A stretch of 12,725 nt of DNA from Actinomycetota bacterium (GTDB lineage Bacteria > Actinomycetota > Acidimicrobiia > Acidimicrobiales > Acidimicrobiaceae), in NCBI GenBank assembly GCA_027318945.1, contig DAHVOF010000029.1, positions 1 through 12,725 of the forward strand, written 5' to 3'. Position numbers and translations under genes: made by a program. This document shows positions 1 through 6,367 of this stretch, one piece after another. The notes under the pieces are model-generated. The model was not told the origin of the DNA. It ran no database searches and worked only from the letters and a program-made list of their open reading frames with translations. How positions within the stretch are numbered: the stretch's first letter is position 1; each line of letters starts with the position of its first letter.

Positions 1-138
1 TCCCCATCCCCCGAATCCTGCATCCATATCCAAACGAACGCTTCTACGCCAAACACCCAAAGTAAGAGCCGTATGCGGGAAAGCCGCACGTACGGATCCG
101 TGTGGGGGGCAGTTCGCAAGAACTGTCCCTACCACGAC
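1..138 (+). mobile_element. 3' end of a group II intron (domains V and VI)
   Basis: This is the terminal part of a self-splicing group II retroelement; the rest lies left of the window. Domain V fits 66-98. It opens with GAGCCGTATGCGG, has a GAAA-type loop at 79-82, keeps the two-base AC bulge at 88-89 and closes with GTACGGATC. The usual G-U pair near the base is a G-A mismatch here (68/96). Domain VI fits 102-135: a long hairpin with arms CAGTTC and GAACTG around a GCAA loop, and an unpaired TA at 130-131 that supplies the bulged branch-point A (131). The intron would end in AC at about 138, seven bases past that A, as in this family. The reverse transcriptase frame stops directly before domain V. 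The 3' exon then begins about 37 bases from the stop of the GH43 gene, which is read the other way. Confidence 0.8.
3..65 (+). CDS. ltrA: C-terminal tail of group II intron reverse transcriptase/maturase (partial)
   Basis: Only the last 20 codons are inside the window, ending at TAA 63-65. The tail reads LHPYPNERFYAKHPK at its end, a His-Pro, aromatic and basic stretch like the ends of many bacterial intron-encoded proteins. The stop codon touches the first base of domain V, the placement expected when the maturase gene sits in domain IV and runs up to domain V. The protein would bind its own intron RNA for splicing and copy it during retrohoming. The catalytic YADD box and the X domain lie outside the window, so it cannot be judged whether the element is intact. 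The call rests mainly on the adjoining intron RNA, and the gene symbol is generic. Confidence 0.65.
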   Translation, partial: PIPRILHPYPNERFYAKHPK

Positions 139-175
139 CAATACAACTGATCTGACCGAGCATCAGAACTCCTGC

Positions 176-1594
176 TCACACAATCTCCCAAGACCGCAAC
201 CGGACAATTTCCTTGCTGCTCCCCCGCATCACAAACACCAGGTTTACGCTCCCACTGGCTGAACTGATAGGAACCGTGCAATCTCCATACTTCCCCCATC
301 CACCCGTGTCATGAATGACGGCGTGCCCGAGAAGCTCACCCGCTGGGCCATCTTGGCGAATCTCGATTCCTGCCATTTCGTCTGCTTGGCTTGAGAAATG
401 AAGAATCAGCTTCGCATTATTAGGAACATTTTGCACATTCGGATAAACAAGGAAACTACCATTGGTGAGCCCTCTCACCTCAAACCCTCCTCCCGGAGAC
501 TCCTGCACATATCCACCCTGGATCCTAAAGAACTCAGTCGCCTGAACCTGACCCCGTGCAGCATCGTATCTGGCAACGCCCAGGCCACCAATGTGAATAG
601 ACGCTATCTCTCCATTATCTTTATAATGAATGTAGGAGAGGATTGAGTTTCTAAAAAATTTTTGGCTACCCTTCTGACTCTGATCATTGCAGGCAAAGTA
701 CCATTGCCCATTGAACTCAAAGAAGGAACCATGACGATCATGAACAAGATTCTCTGTTCGGAAATCCGGCTCAGTGTCTTCAAGATTCACAATTGATCCC
801 TTGTAGGTGAAGGGTCCATATGGGCTCCTGCTCATGGCATAGAAGCAACCCCAGGAAAGGTAGTAAACTCCGTTTCGCTTGTGCAGAAACGGCTTGTCGT
901 CGGTCTTGCCGGCGCCATACGGCCCGAATTTCTTGTCAAGATGAATCAACCGAGGCACTTCCGCCAACGAGATCATATCTTCATTCAGCTTTGCGATGTA
1001 ATAGTTCCAGGTTCCAAAGATAATGTAGTTGGAGCCATCATCGTCCATCAAAATGCCAGGGTCGCGCTCTTCCGTCGGCGTCAGGCCCCTGGGAATGAGC
1101 GGCTTACCAAGCGGATCTCTCCATGGGCCTGACGGCGTCTCTCCCACGACAACACCAATCTGGGTTGGCCCGGCCGAGAAATAGAAATAAAATTTGTCAT
1201 TGCGTGTTCCTGCGTCAGTCGCCCAGCATTCAGTATATGGCTTGTGAAGAAAGGTCTGCTGTGGCTCAAGAAAACTCACAAGCTCCCAATGAACCAGGTC
1301 ATTGCTGTGCCATACCCACCAATTATCCATACGGAAAAATTTGTTTTCTGGTGAATAATCATGAGTCGCGTACAAATACACAGAGCCATTGAAGACTCTG
1401 ACTTGCGGGTCACAAAGACCGAGACCAGGGACGATGGGGTTCCCTCGGGATGGCACGGCGCCCTGTGTGGAACCATGCGCCAAGCTGCCTTTGACCTCTG
1501 TCCAAAGCTCGGATGCCAGTCGCGCATTCACTCCAGCACCAAGGCTAGCTAAGGCGCCACCTTTCACGAACTCTCTTCGAGTCTGACGTTTCAT
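176..1594 (-). CDS. Tat-exported GH43 family glycosidase with C-terminal CBM6-like module
   Basis: Predicted exported glycoside hydrolase of 472 residues, likely an alpha-L-arabinofuranosidase or beta-xylosidase type enzyme. The N-terminus has a twin-arginine signal (TRREFVKGGA, residues 5-14) and a small-residue stretch. The five-bladed propeller follows at about 50-335. CDP (Asp62) fits the general base, ERDPG (Asp178) the pKa-modulating Asp, and CWATDAGTRNDKFYFYFS is a typical blade strand. RHGSFFEFNGQWYF holds the conserved His288. The general-acid Glu expected in an E-x-P motif is replaced by Asp233 in DKP. Residues about 350-472 resemble a CBM6 beta-sandwich (TGGWGKYGDCTVPI, then a VNLVFVMRG strand). 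GAGGGG at 1604-1609, nine bases ahead of the ATG, supports the start. The gene ends about 37 bases from the group II intron. Family assignment is firm; substrate specificity is not. Confidence 0.88.
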   Translation of the reverse strand: MKRQTRREFVKGGALASLGAGVNARLASELWTEVKGSLAHGSTQGAVPSRGNPIVPGLGLCDPQVRVFNGSVYLYATHDYSPENKFFRMDNWWVWHSNDLVHWELVSFLEPQQTFLHKPYTECWATDAGTRNDKFYFYFSAGPTQIGVVVGETPSGPWRDPLGKPLIPRGLTPTEERDPGILMDDDGSNYIIFGTWNYYIAKLNEDMISLAEVPRLIHLDKKFGPYGAGKTDDKPFLHKRNGVYYLSWGCFYAMSRSPYGPFTYKGSIVNLEDTEPDFRTENLVHDRHGSFFEFNGQWYFACNDQSQKGSQKFFRNSILSYIHYKDNGEIASIHIGGLGVARYDAARGQVQATEFFRIQGGYVQESPGGGFEVRGLTNGSFLVYPNVQNVPNNAKLILHFSSQADEMAGIEIRQDGPAGELLGHAVIHDTGGWGKYGDCTVPISSASGSVNLVFVMRGSSKEIVRLRSWEIV

Positions 1595-1603
1595 AAACGA
1601 TTA

Positions 1604-1609
1604 CCCCTC
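1604..1609 (-). promoter_or_regulatory. Ribosome binding site of the GH43 gene
   Basis: Reads GAGGGG on the minus strand, nine bases before the ATG at 1594. It supports this start, which keeps the whole twin-arginine signal. I see no clear -35/-10 pair in the 149-base gap up to the next gene. Confidence 0.5.
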
Positions 1610-1743
1610 AGCAAATGCACTTTTTCCACAACTCTCTTTCGACACGGATTAGATCACTTCCCAGGCTGCACGCGCTGGAACACTCCACTCTATGCAATCT
1701 GTTGCTCTCGGCTGATCCAATCCAGCGATCATGAATGATATTC

Positions 1744-2472
1744 CTAATGTGCCGGCGAGGATAGGGAAAAATTTTGACGGATGTAATTCAAGCCGAACTC
1801 CGGAAGGTTCGCCTCCATCAGGCTCCCGGTCTCATCAACATAAGCTTCCCCTTGACTCTTCTGGAAGTATAAAGTAAAGCTCTTCAGCGTGATGGCTTTC
1901 CCATTGATTGCACCCTTTCCGCCAGCATCAGGTTGTACTTTTACATACAGGAAGTGGTTCTGTGGATCAAAGGCGCCTGGGGGCACCATCAGCAGATAAA
2001 GAGAGTCTGGGTGCGGATGATTTTGAACAGCATTCATAAGAATTTGAATGGCCGAAGGGTCACCGTCGCACGCGAAGAACACGTCTGGCTTCGGTAAAGG
2101 CGTTGATACAGGCATGCTCGTGGTGCCAGGAATGATAGTAACGGTTTCAATCTCGCTGCGCTTCCTTGTAGGCTCGAAGTTCAACGTCTTTTCCCCAGTT
2201 ACGTCCTGTATGGAAGCGGACTGCAGGTTGCCTGCTTCGTCCACCTTGTAAGAGAAGTTATATTGGCCCTGCTGTTTAGAGGCAATGTCGAATCGGAAGT
2301 CGCCCTCCAGAGTAGCTCCTTTGCTGGATTGCTTGATGGAGTAAGAAGCCTCGCCCGCATCCTTGCCGCTCGTGGAATCAACCAGAGTGAAGTTTTCCTT
2401 TTTCTTTGATGCACTCGCCGGTAGTGACACCGATGCCATGGCCATCAATGCGAAAGCGATACGAAGGTTCAT
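1744..2472 (-). CDS. Secreted protein of unknown function
   Basis: I do not recognise a family for this 242-residue protein. Residues 1-22 form a clear Sec-type signal peptide: a short basic start, a hydrophobic core (IAFALMAMASVSL) and an ASA site followed by KKK. The mature part is rich in alternating beta-type stretches (FTLVDSTSGKDAGEASYSI, then DFRFDIASKQQGQYNFSYKV), suggesting an all-beta soluble periplasmic or secreted domain with two related-looking halves. Two Pro-rich motifs (TPLPKPD and HPHPD) flank a single Cys at about residue 134. GAGGA ends eight bases before the ATG and supports the start. The gene lies 149 bases upstream of the GH43 gene on the same strand, so co-transcription is possible. 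No catalytic motif is visible, and a role in polysaccharide use is only guessed from location. Confidence 0.8.
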   Translation of the reverse strand: MNLRIAFALMAMASVSLPASASKKKENFTLVDSTSGKDAGEASYSIKQSSKGATLEGDFRFDIASKQQGQYNFSYKVDEAGNLQSASIQDVTGEKTLNFEPTRKRSEIETVTIIPGTTSMPVSTPLPKPDVFFACDGDPSAIQILMNAVQNHPHPDSLYLLMVPPGAFDPQNHFLYVKVQPDAGGKGAINGKAITLKSFTLYFQKSQGEAYVDETGSLMEANLPEFGLNYIRQNFSLSSPAH

Positions 2473-2848
2473 AGAAGTATCCTCAGGTGAGAATTTGATG
2501 TTTCAACCCGAATGCCTTACAGCGGGTCATAAGCGAGCGAGATGTGATGGAGAGCTTTGAGTCGCATTCGACAATAGATCCATCATTCGGTAGCGCGGAT
2601 GATCAATTCCTTGTTTTCAATTCGTCCCCGTTTAAGGTGTATCACCCTCTGAGTCCTCTCTGGAAGGATCTTATGTGCGTCTTTGACGCCACTTGGAAGC
2701 TCCGCAAACTTTACGTCGGCGGCAAGCTCCGGCCCATCCAGCGAGTTGCGCTCAGACCGAGTGTCCAGAACATTCCCCAGATGGATTGGCCGACGTTCTC
2801 CTGAATCATAACCTGAACAGCAGACTGCCCTGAACTGGTCTGCTTCCA

Positions 2849-2878
2849 GATGAACCGCGCTCTGATGAACCGCGCTCT
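2849..2878. repeat. Tandem 15-base direct duplication
   Basis: GATGAACCGCGCTCT occurs twice back to back, at 2849-2863 and 2864-2878, without mismatch. Only two copies are present. It is most simply a slippage duplication in DNA that is not under coding constraint. Confidence 0.9.
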
Positions 2879-2984
2879 AGCGATCATCACGCCGTTGCCA
2901 CTTGCCGTTGGCCAAGCAGCCTTCCAAGGCCGTAGCAGGCGCAAACTTTGAGTGCGCATGGAGATCCTGGGGCGCAAAGGCTAA

Positions 2985-3004
2985 CGCCTGGTCTTTCCCA
3001 GGCG
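2985..3004. repeat. Perfect inverted repeat (7-base arms, 6-base loop)
   Basis: CGCCTGG at 2985-2991 pairs with CCAGGCG at 2998-3004 around TCTTTC. It could fold as a stable hairpin in either RNA. No T-run follows on either strand, so it does not look like an intrinsic terminator. Function unknown. Confidence 0.5.
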
Positions 3005-3714
3005 CCGAAATCGATGATCGTCCTCAGATAGCCAGCCCGTAGAAGCAAGCGAAACTCTATATTGCCGCTATGCAAAAACTTCTGGTCTCGATGAAGCTCC
3101 TTTGACTCAGCTCTTGCCTGAGAGCCTTCCCGTGTAGGTGTATCCCGGTGCCTCAACCTTAATATGGGCGTTCCCCCCAATGCAAATGCCACAGCGTGCT
3201 CGCTTCGGAGGACCCATCATCACGGGGAAAGCTATAAGAAAATCGGGTGTAGGACCATTCTCCCTCTCAGTGAAGATCGCTGGGTTGATGGTGCGGCCGC
3301 TAACGCTGAACAGTGCTACCTCGCGGAGTCCCGAAGATGGCTCCTGTGGCCAAGATGAATCCTCCTGTATTGAGGGATGTCCAGAGGGTGCGAGCGGGTT
3401 GCCCAAGCGTGCGCGACTCGATCTTCGTTCCCCACCGGCGCCAGGAAGTTCCATTGGGATTCCTCGAAAGAAACCGGCGTCACCGCAGATTCCTTCGCGC
3501 CCCGCTTCGATACACTCCGGCACAAAGGCGGCGGAACGTAAGCTGCCTCCAGACGGCTCCAAGCTTTCGTTCTGAATGGAATCCAGAGCGTCTTGAGGGG
3601 AAGTAAGTCCTCGAACTATGCACGAACGTCGCCAAGAGTGCCCTGCGCAAGACCTCCATCCACAGAGAAAACCGGATTCATTGGTCCTCAACGCCATAAA
3701 CTTGGAGATCCTTG

Positions 3715-3962
3715 TCAGAACTGGAATAATCTACGGAATTGCACCTCAATTTCCTCATCCGTGCGGACCGGTGCGATGAACCTGGATTCTCCGCTCCCTC
3801 TTTCTCACCTTCGGAAAAGCTGAACATGACCATCTGCCCCGTACAGCTACTGCGAACCTCCTGACTCGGTTCTAGTTTTCGCCAGGATGCTCTCATCTGC
3901 CCAAAATCCTCAAACTCAAGCATTTCCCGCTGAACGAATTCGAGTCCTCGGACCTGGTGGCT
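3715..3962 (-). pseudogene. Probable frameshifted C-terminal remnant of the 715-residue protein gene
   Basis: Directly after the stop of the neighbouring minus-strand gene, coding-like sequence continues in other frames. One frame is open from 3962 through the stop of the annotated gene and reads GLEFVQREMLEFEDFGQMR, then ASWRKLEPSQEVRS. At about 3775-3790 the sensible frame changes again and ends as RFIAPVRTDEEIEVQFRRLF before TGA at 3715-3717. The pieces read like the last strands of a beta-sandwich. The annotated protein, by contrast, ends in a low-complexity Pro/Arg tail (KPPGPRTRIRSAGNA) straight after the strand-like EWDLIPI. I infer that the ancestral protein was about 80 residues longer and suffered two small indels, either real decay or sequencing errors. 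No homologue was compared. Confidence 0.35.
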
Positions 3963-6063
3963 TTATCGGTATCAAATCCCACTCACCCGTCCCAACACTC
4001 GCCAGGTGGAACTCTCGGCTAGGGTCTTGCAAAGCAGGCTTTATGCTATCCGTGAAAGCTCCGCTCATCCTCGCTCCTTCCCATTGCTTGACTGCGTCCA
4101 GAATAGCCAACTCCTCGCCGTCCATCGGCCCCAAGCCTCGATCTGGACCGTGCGATGCTTTCCCGTATCCCAACACCAACGTGAAGCCGGCATCAAATCC
4201 TGCCGCCCGAGCCAAAAGCCACTCTATATCCGCCAGGGTTGTCGTCTCATTGAGGTTGAACCAGCCTAGCATCGGCGGAAGGAAGTTCCGAGCATAAAAG
4301 ATCTGGTTCTGGAAACGCCTTAGCGCCTGGCTCTCACGAAAACTTCCCCACCATGGCTCCCCCCAATTGAAGCGGGTAGCACTGTGCCATGTGAAATGAT
4401 AAACGCGCGAGCCACTCGTGATAACACGATTACGCAACGTCGCTTCAAGGCGTTCATACCAGTACTTTGTAAACAACGAACAGCCATACTGGCCGAGTCC
4501 CGTCGAATAGTTTCCTTCCAGTCCATCAAATGACAGCATTGTGCTGTAAACAGCATTACTGAATTGCGCAATGTTTTGAGCAAGCTCCCGGGATAGATGG
4601 ACATCTGTCAAGAACACCTTGTAAGGGTGATCCGCCAGCTTTTGAACGGACTCCTCCCTTTGATGCGCCCCCACCCTGGTGCCCCAGGCTCCACGCTTAC
4701 ACTTCAGCAACTTCCAAGGTTGAGTTTTTGAAACACCGTCATACCGTATCAGCTCCGCCCCTATCACAACAGTGTTCATCGTTGTCATCTGTTCAAAAAA
4801 TGTAATATCGTCAATAGGTATTTCCGTGGCATCTGCGCTAATGGACTCCGTCAAGCTGCTGGATCCAATTGTTGCCAGTCGACCATCTGGGATAGGGGTC
4901 ACATACGGATCGTTCGGCGTGATGAAGTTTGACAGCATGTGAATGCCGACACCGATGCCGGCACTCCGAGCCTTCCGCACACACGTGCGAAACCCAGCTA
5001 CACCATTGGGAAACAGGTCACTCTTCAGCTTGAAATGCCCCCAGGTTTCGAAAGGATCGGTGTGGCGGAGATCTTTCAGTCCGGTTAAGCCGGTGACTCT
5101 GATGGCCTCATCGATGCTTTTTTCGCCGAAATCGAAACTCAGAAAAGACGCAACGGATTCTCCACTCATCTTCGCCCATTTGCCATGCATCATGGGATGC
5201 GGTAACTCTTCAGCTATTTCAATCTCACCGAGTGTCGACAGCGCCTCCTTCGATGGACAAGCGAATAGAGCAATCTTGCTCCCAATCACCCCTCCATCGT
5301 CGAACGGTGACACAAGGAACTTTGTGAAGTTCCAGTTCTTGATGATTCGCTTCCGATTACGGTTCCTGGTATACGCTTGTACCGTACTTTCAAATGGTGC
5401 ATGCCTTGCGACATTTCCGCGCCAGGTCTGGTCTTTGCATAGCGCAGCTGGGAGAAGCTGATAGCTTCCAGGATCATCAGCTTTGAACTTAAGAGGAATA
5501 TCATCTTCCGCATCGGGATAGCCTCCAATCGTCTTAGGATTGAGGCACTGAATACCCACTGCGAACTTCGAGTCACGCACAACACCTACAACCTCGCCGA
5601 CGATGTCTCCGATACTAATCGGATACGGACCCCACAGCACTAGGTCCACATTCTTCTTTGAGCGCAATCCAATCAGTTCCAGGGCGATGTGTGTCCGTTT
5701 GTTGAAGACCGCGATAACTGCCGTTGCACCAATCGCATCGTAATCCAGGTTGATCCAGCCTCTCTGTGCGTTCCAGCTCGCCCTGCTCGCCGGTACAATC
5801 TTTTCATCCACCATCAGGCTAAGCAAAGACGACCTTGGCACATCGGGGATCTGGCTTTGTCCCTGGATGCTTACTTCTCCAAGTTTCCCTTTCGAATTGA
5901 TTCCGAACTGTGCATCTTCCGTCTTGAAGATCGCTATCTGTTCAGTCCCTCCCGTTCCATCCAGGATGTCGCGATAGAGAGCCTTGGCATCCCTCGAAGA
6001 ACGGAATAGCAGGAGCCAGGCACTGACCCGAGCGACATAGCTTGTAAACTCTCTCCGATTCAT
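3916..6063 (-). CDS. Exported glycosidase-like protein of unknown family, 715 aa
   Basis: I cannot name the family. The N-terminus MNRREFTSYVARVSAWLLLF resembles a twin-arginine signal (NRREF). Residues about 40-290 are beta-rich, as in the N-terminal sandwich of many polysaccharide-degrading enzymes (HIALELIGLR, VDLVLWGPYP). Residues about 315-640 look like a (beta/alpha)8 barrel: GIGVGIHMLSNF, FLTDVHLSRELAQNIAQF, then FDGLEG (Asp513, Glu516), which is an acidic motif at a strand end that could carry catalytic residues. RVYHFTWHSATRFNWGEPWWG and LGWFNLNETTT are aromatic-rich loops suited to sugar binding. A beta-module is inserted at about 400-475. The C-terminus is probably truncated by a frameshift. 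The gene starts 305 bases downstream of the GH106 stop, on the same strand, which supports a role in the same saccharide pathway. Gene reality is sure; the enzyme call is inference. Confidence 0.75.
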   Translation of the reverse strand: MNRREFTSYVARVSAWLLLFRSSRDAKALYRDILDGTGGTEQIAIFKTEDAQFGINSKGKLGEVSIQGQSQIPDVPRSSLLSLMVDEKIVPASRASWNAQRGWINLDYDAIGATAVIAVFNKRTHIALELIGLRSKKNVDLVLWGPYPISIGDIVGEVVGVVRDSKFAVGIQCLNPKTIGGYPDAEDDIPLKFKADDPGSYQLLPAALCKDQTWRGNVARHAPFESTVQAYTRNRNRKRIIKNWNFTKFLVSPFDDGGVIGSKIALFACPSKEALSTLGEIEIAEELPHPMMHGKWAKMSGESVASFLSFDFGEKSIDEAIRVTGLTGLKDLRHTDPFETWGHFKLKSDLFPNGVAGFRTCVRKARSAGIGVGIHMLSNFITPNDPYVTPIPDGRLATIGSSSLTESISADATEIPIDDITFFEQMTTMNTVVIGAELIRYDGVSKTQPWKLLKCKRGAWGTRVGAHQREESVQKLADHPYKVFLTDVHLSRELAQNIAQFSNAVYSTMLSFDGLEGNYSTGLGQYGCSLFTKYWYERLEATLRNRVITSGSRVYHFTWHSATRFNWGEPWWGSFRESQALRRFQNQIFYARNFLPPMLGWFNLNETTTLADIEWLLARAAGFDAGFTLVLGYGKASHGPDRGLGPMDGEELAILDAVKQWEGARMSGAFTDSIKPALQDPSREFHLASVGTGEWDLIPIKPPGPRTRIRSAGNA

Positions 6064-6367
6064 CTTTTCGGCGCCACTCCCTTATGCTCGCGAATAAAAG
6101 ATAGCATGAACTCTACGTCATTCGCCGCTTCAATTCGTGCCGTGGCATCTTTGTCCCCTAGGTCTCAAAAGCGAGACCTGGGGCATTCAACGATGGCGCA
6201 AAACCGAGCGGTCAGAGACTTAGCGCTCAGCGATGAGAAATGCAGAGGCGGTCAGCCGGTCACCGATCCGGCCCGCTGCCCTCAACGCTTTCAACACTAT
6301 AGCGCGTTTCTTTCACGCACGCATCTCTCGCCGCCAGGGTTCTTCCCGATGACTTTGACAGTTTCGT
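6064..6367. other. Intergenic gap between GH106 gene and the 715-residue protein gene
   Basis: A 304-base gap with no gene I can support; the plus-strand frame across it runs into the antisense of the GH106 gene. It contains one strong hairpin (6156-6183). On the minus strand a purine-rich AAGGGAG lies 13 bases before the ATG at 6063, farther than usual for a ribosome binding site. TATAGT at about 6300 on that strand could be a -10 box, but I see no convincing -35 partner. Confidence 0.5.
6156..6183. repeat. Palindromic hairpin, REP-like
   Basis: CCCTAGGTCTC (6156-6166) pairs with GAGACCTGGGG (6173-6183) around the loop AAAAGC. The stem is 11 base pairs long with one T-G wobble. No T-run follows on either strand, so it is not a typical intrinsic terminator. 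Its layout (GTCCCC, stem, AAAAGC loop, stem, GGGGCA) looks like the short intergenic palindromes that recur in some bacterial genomes, but only one copy lies in this window. It could act as an mRNA 3'-end stabiliser after the GH106 gene, whose stop is 185 bases upstream of it. Confidence 0.5.

Larger units (their letters stand above)
2473..3714. other. Gene-poor stretch with possible decayed coding DNA
   Basis: About 1.2 kb with no convincing intact gene. Several overlapping frames are open on both strands between 3107 and 3697, but none has a ribosome binding site plus a recognisable protein. On the minus strand, coding-like runs with fair third-position GC occur in different frames and break off at stops, for example the run ending at 3107 (LREVALFSVSGRTINPAIF, then GGNAHIKVEAPGYTYTGR). 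That pattern suggests a decayed gene, but I could not name the family. The right part of the stretch holds a tandem duplication (2849-2878) and a hairpin (2985-3004). The part next to 2472 is the upstream region of the 242-residue gene. Confidence 0.4.

Noticed and set aside
3138..3575. A 145-codon open frame on the plus strand
   Set aside because: It lies opposite a longer minus-strand open frame, has no ribosome binding site and reads as basic, Ser/Pro-rich shadow sequence with no motif.
3107..3697. A 196-codon open frame on the minus strand as a real gene
   Set aside because: Only its last third reads like protein. The first part is Cys/Arg/Ser-rich and lacks a ribosome binding site, so I treat it as decayed DNA rather than an intact gene.
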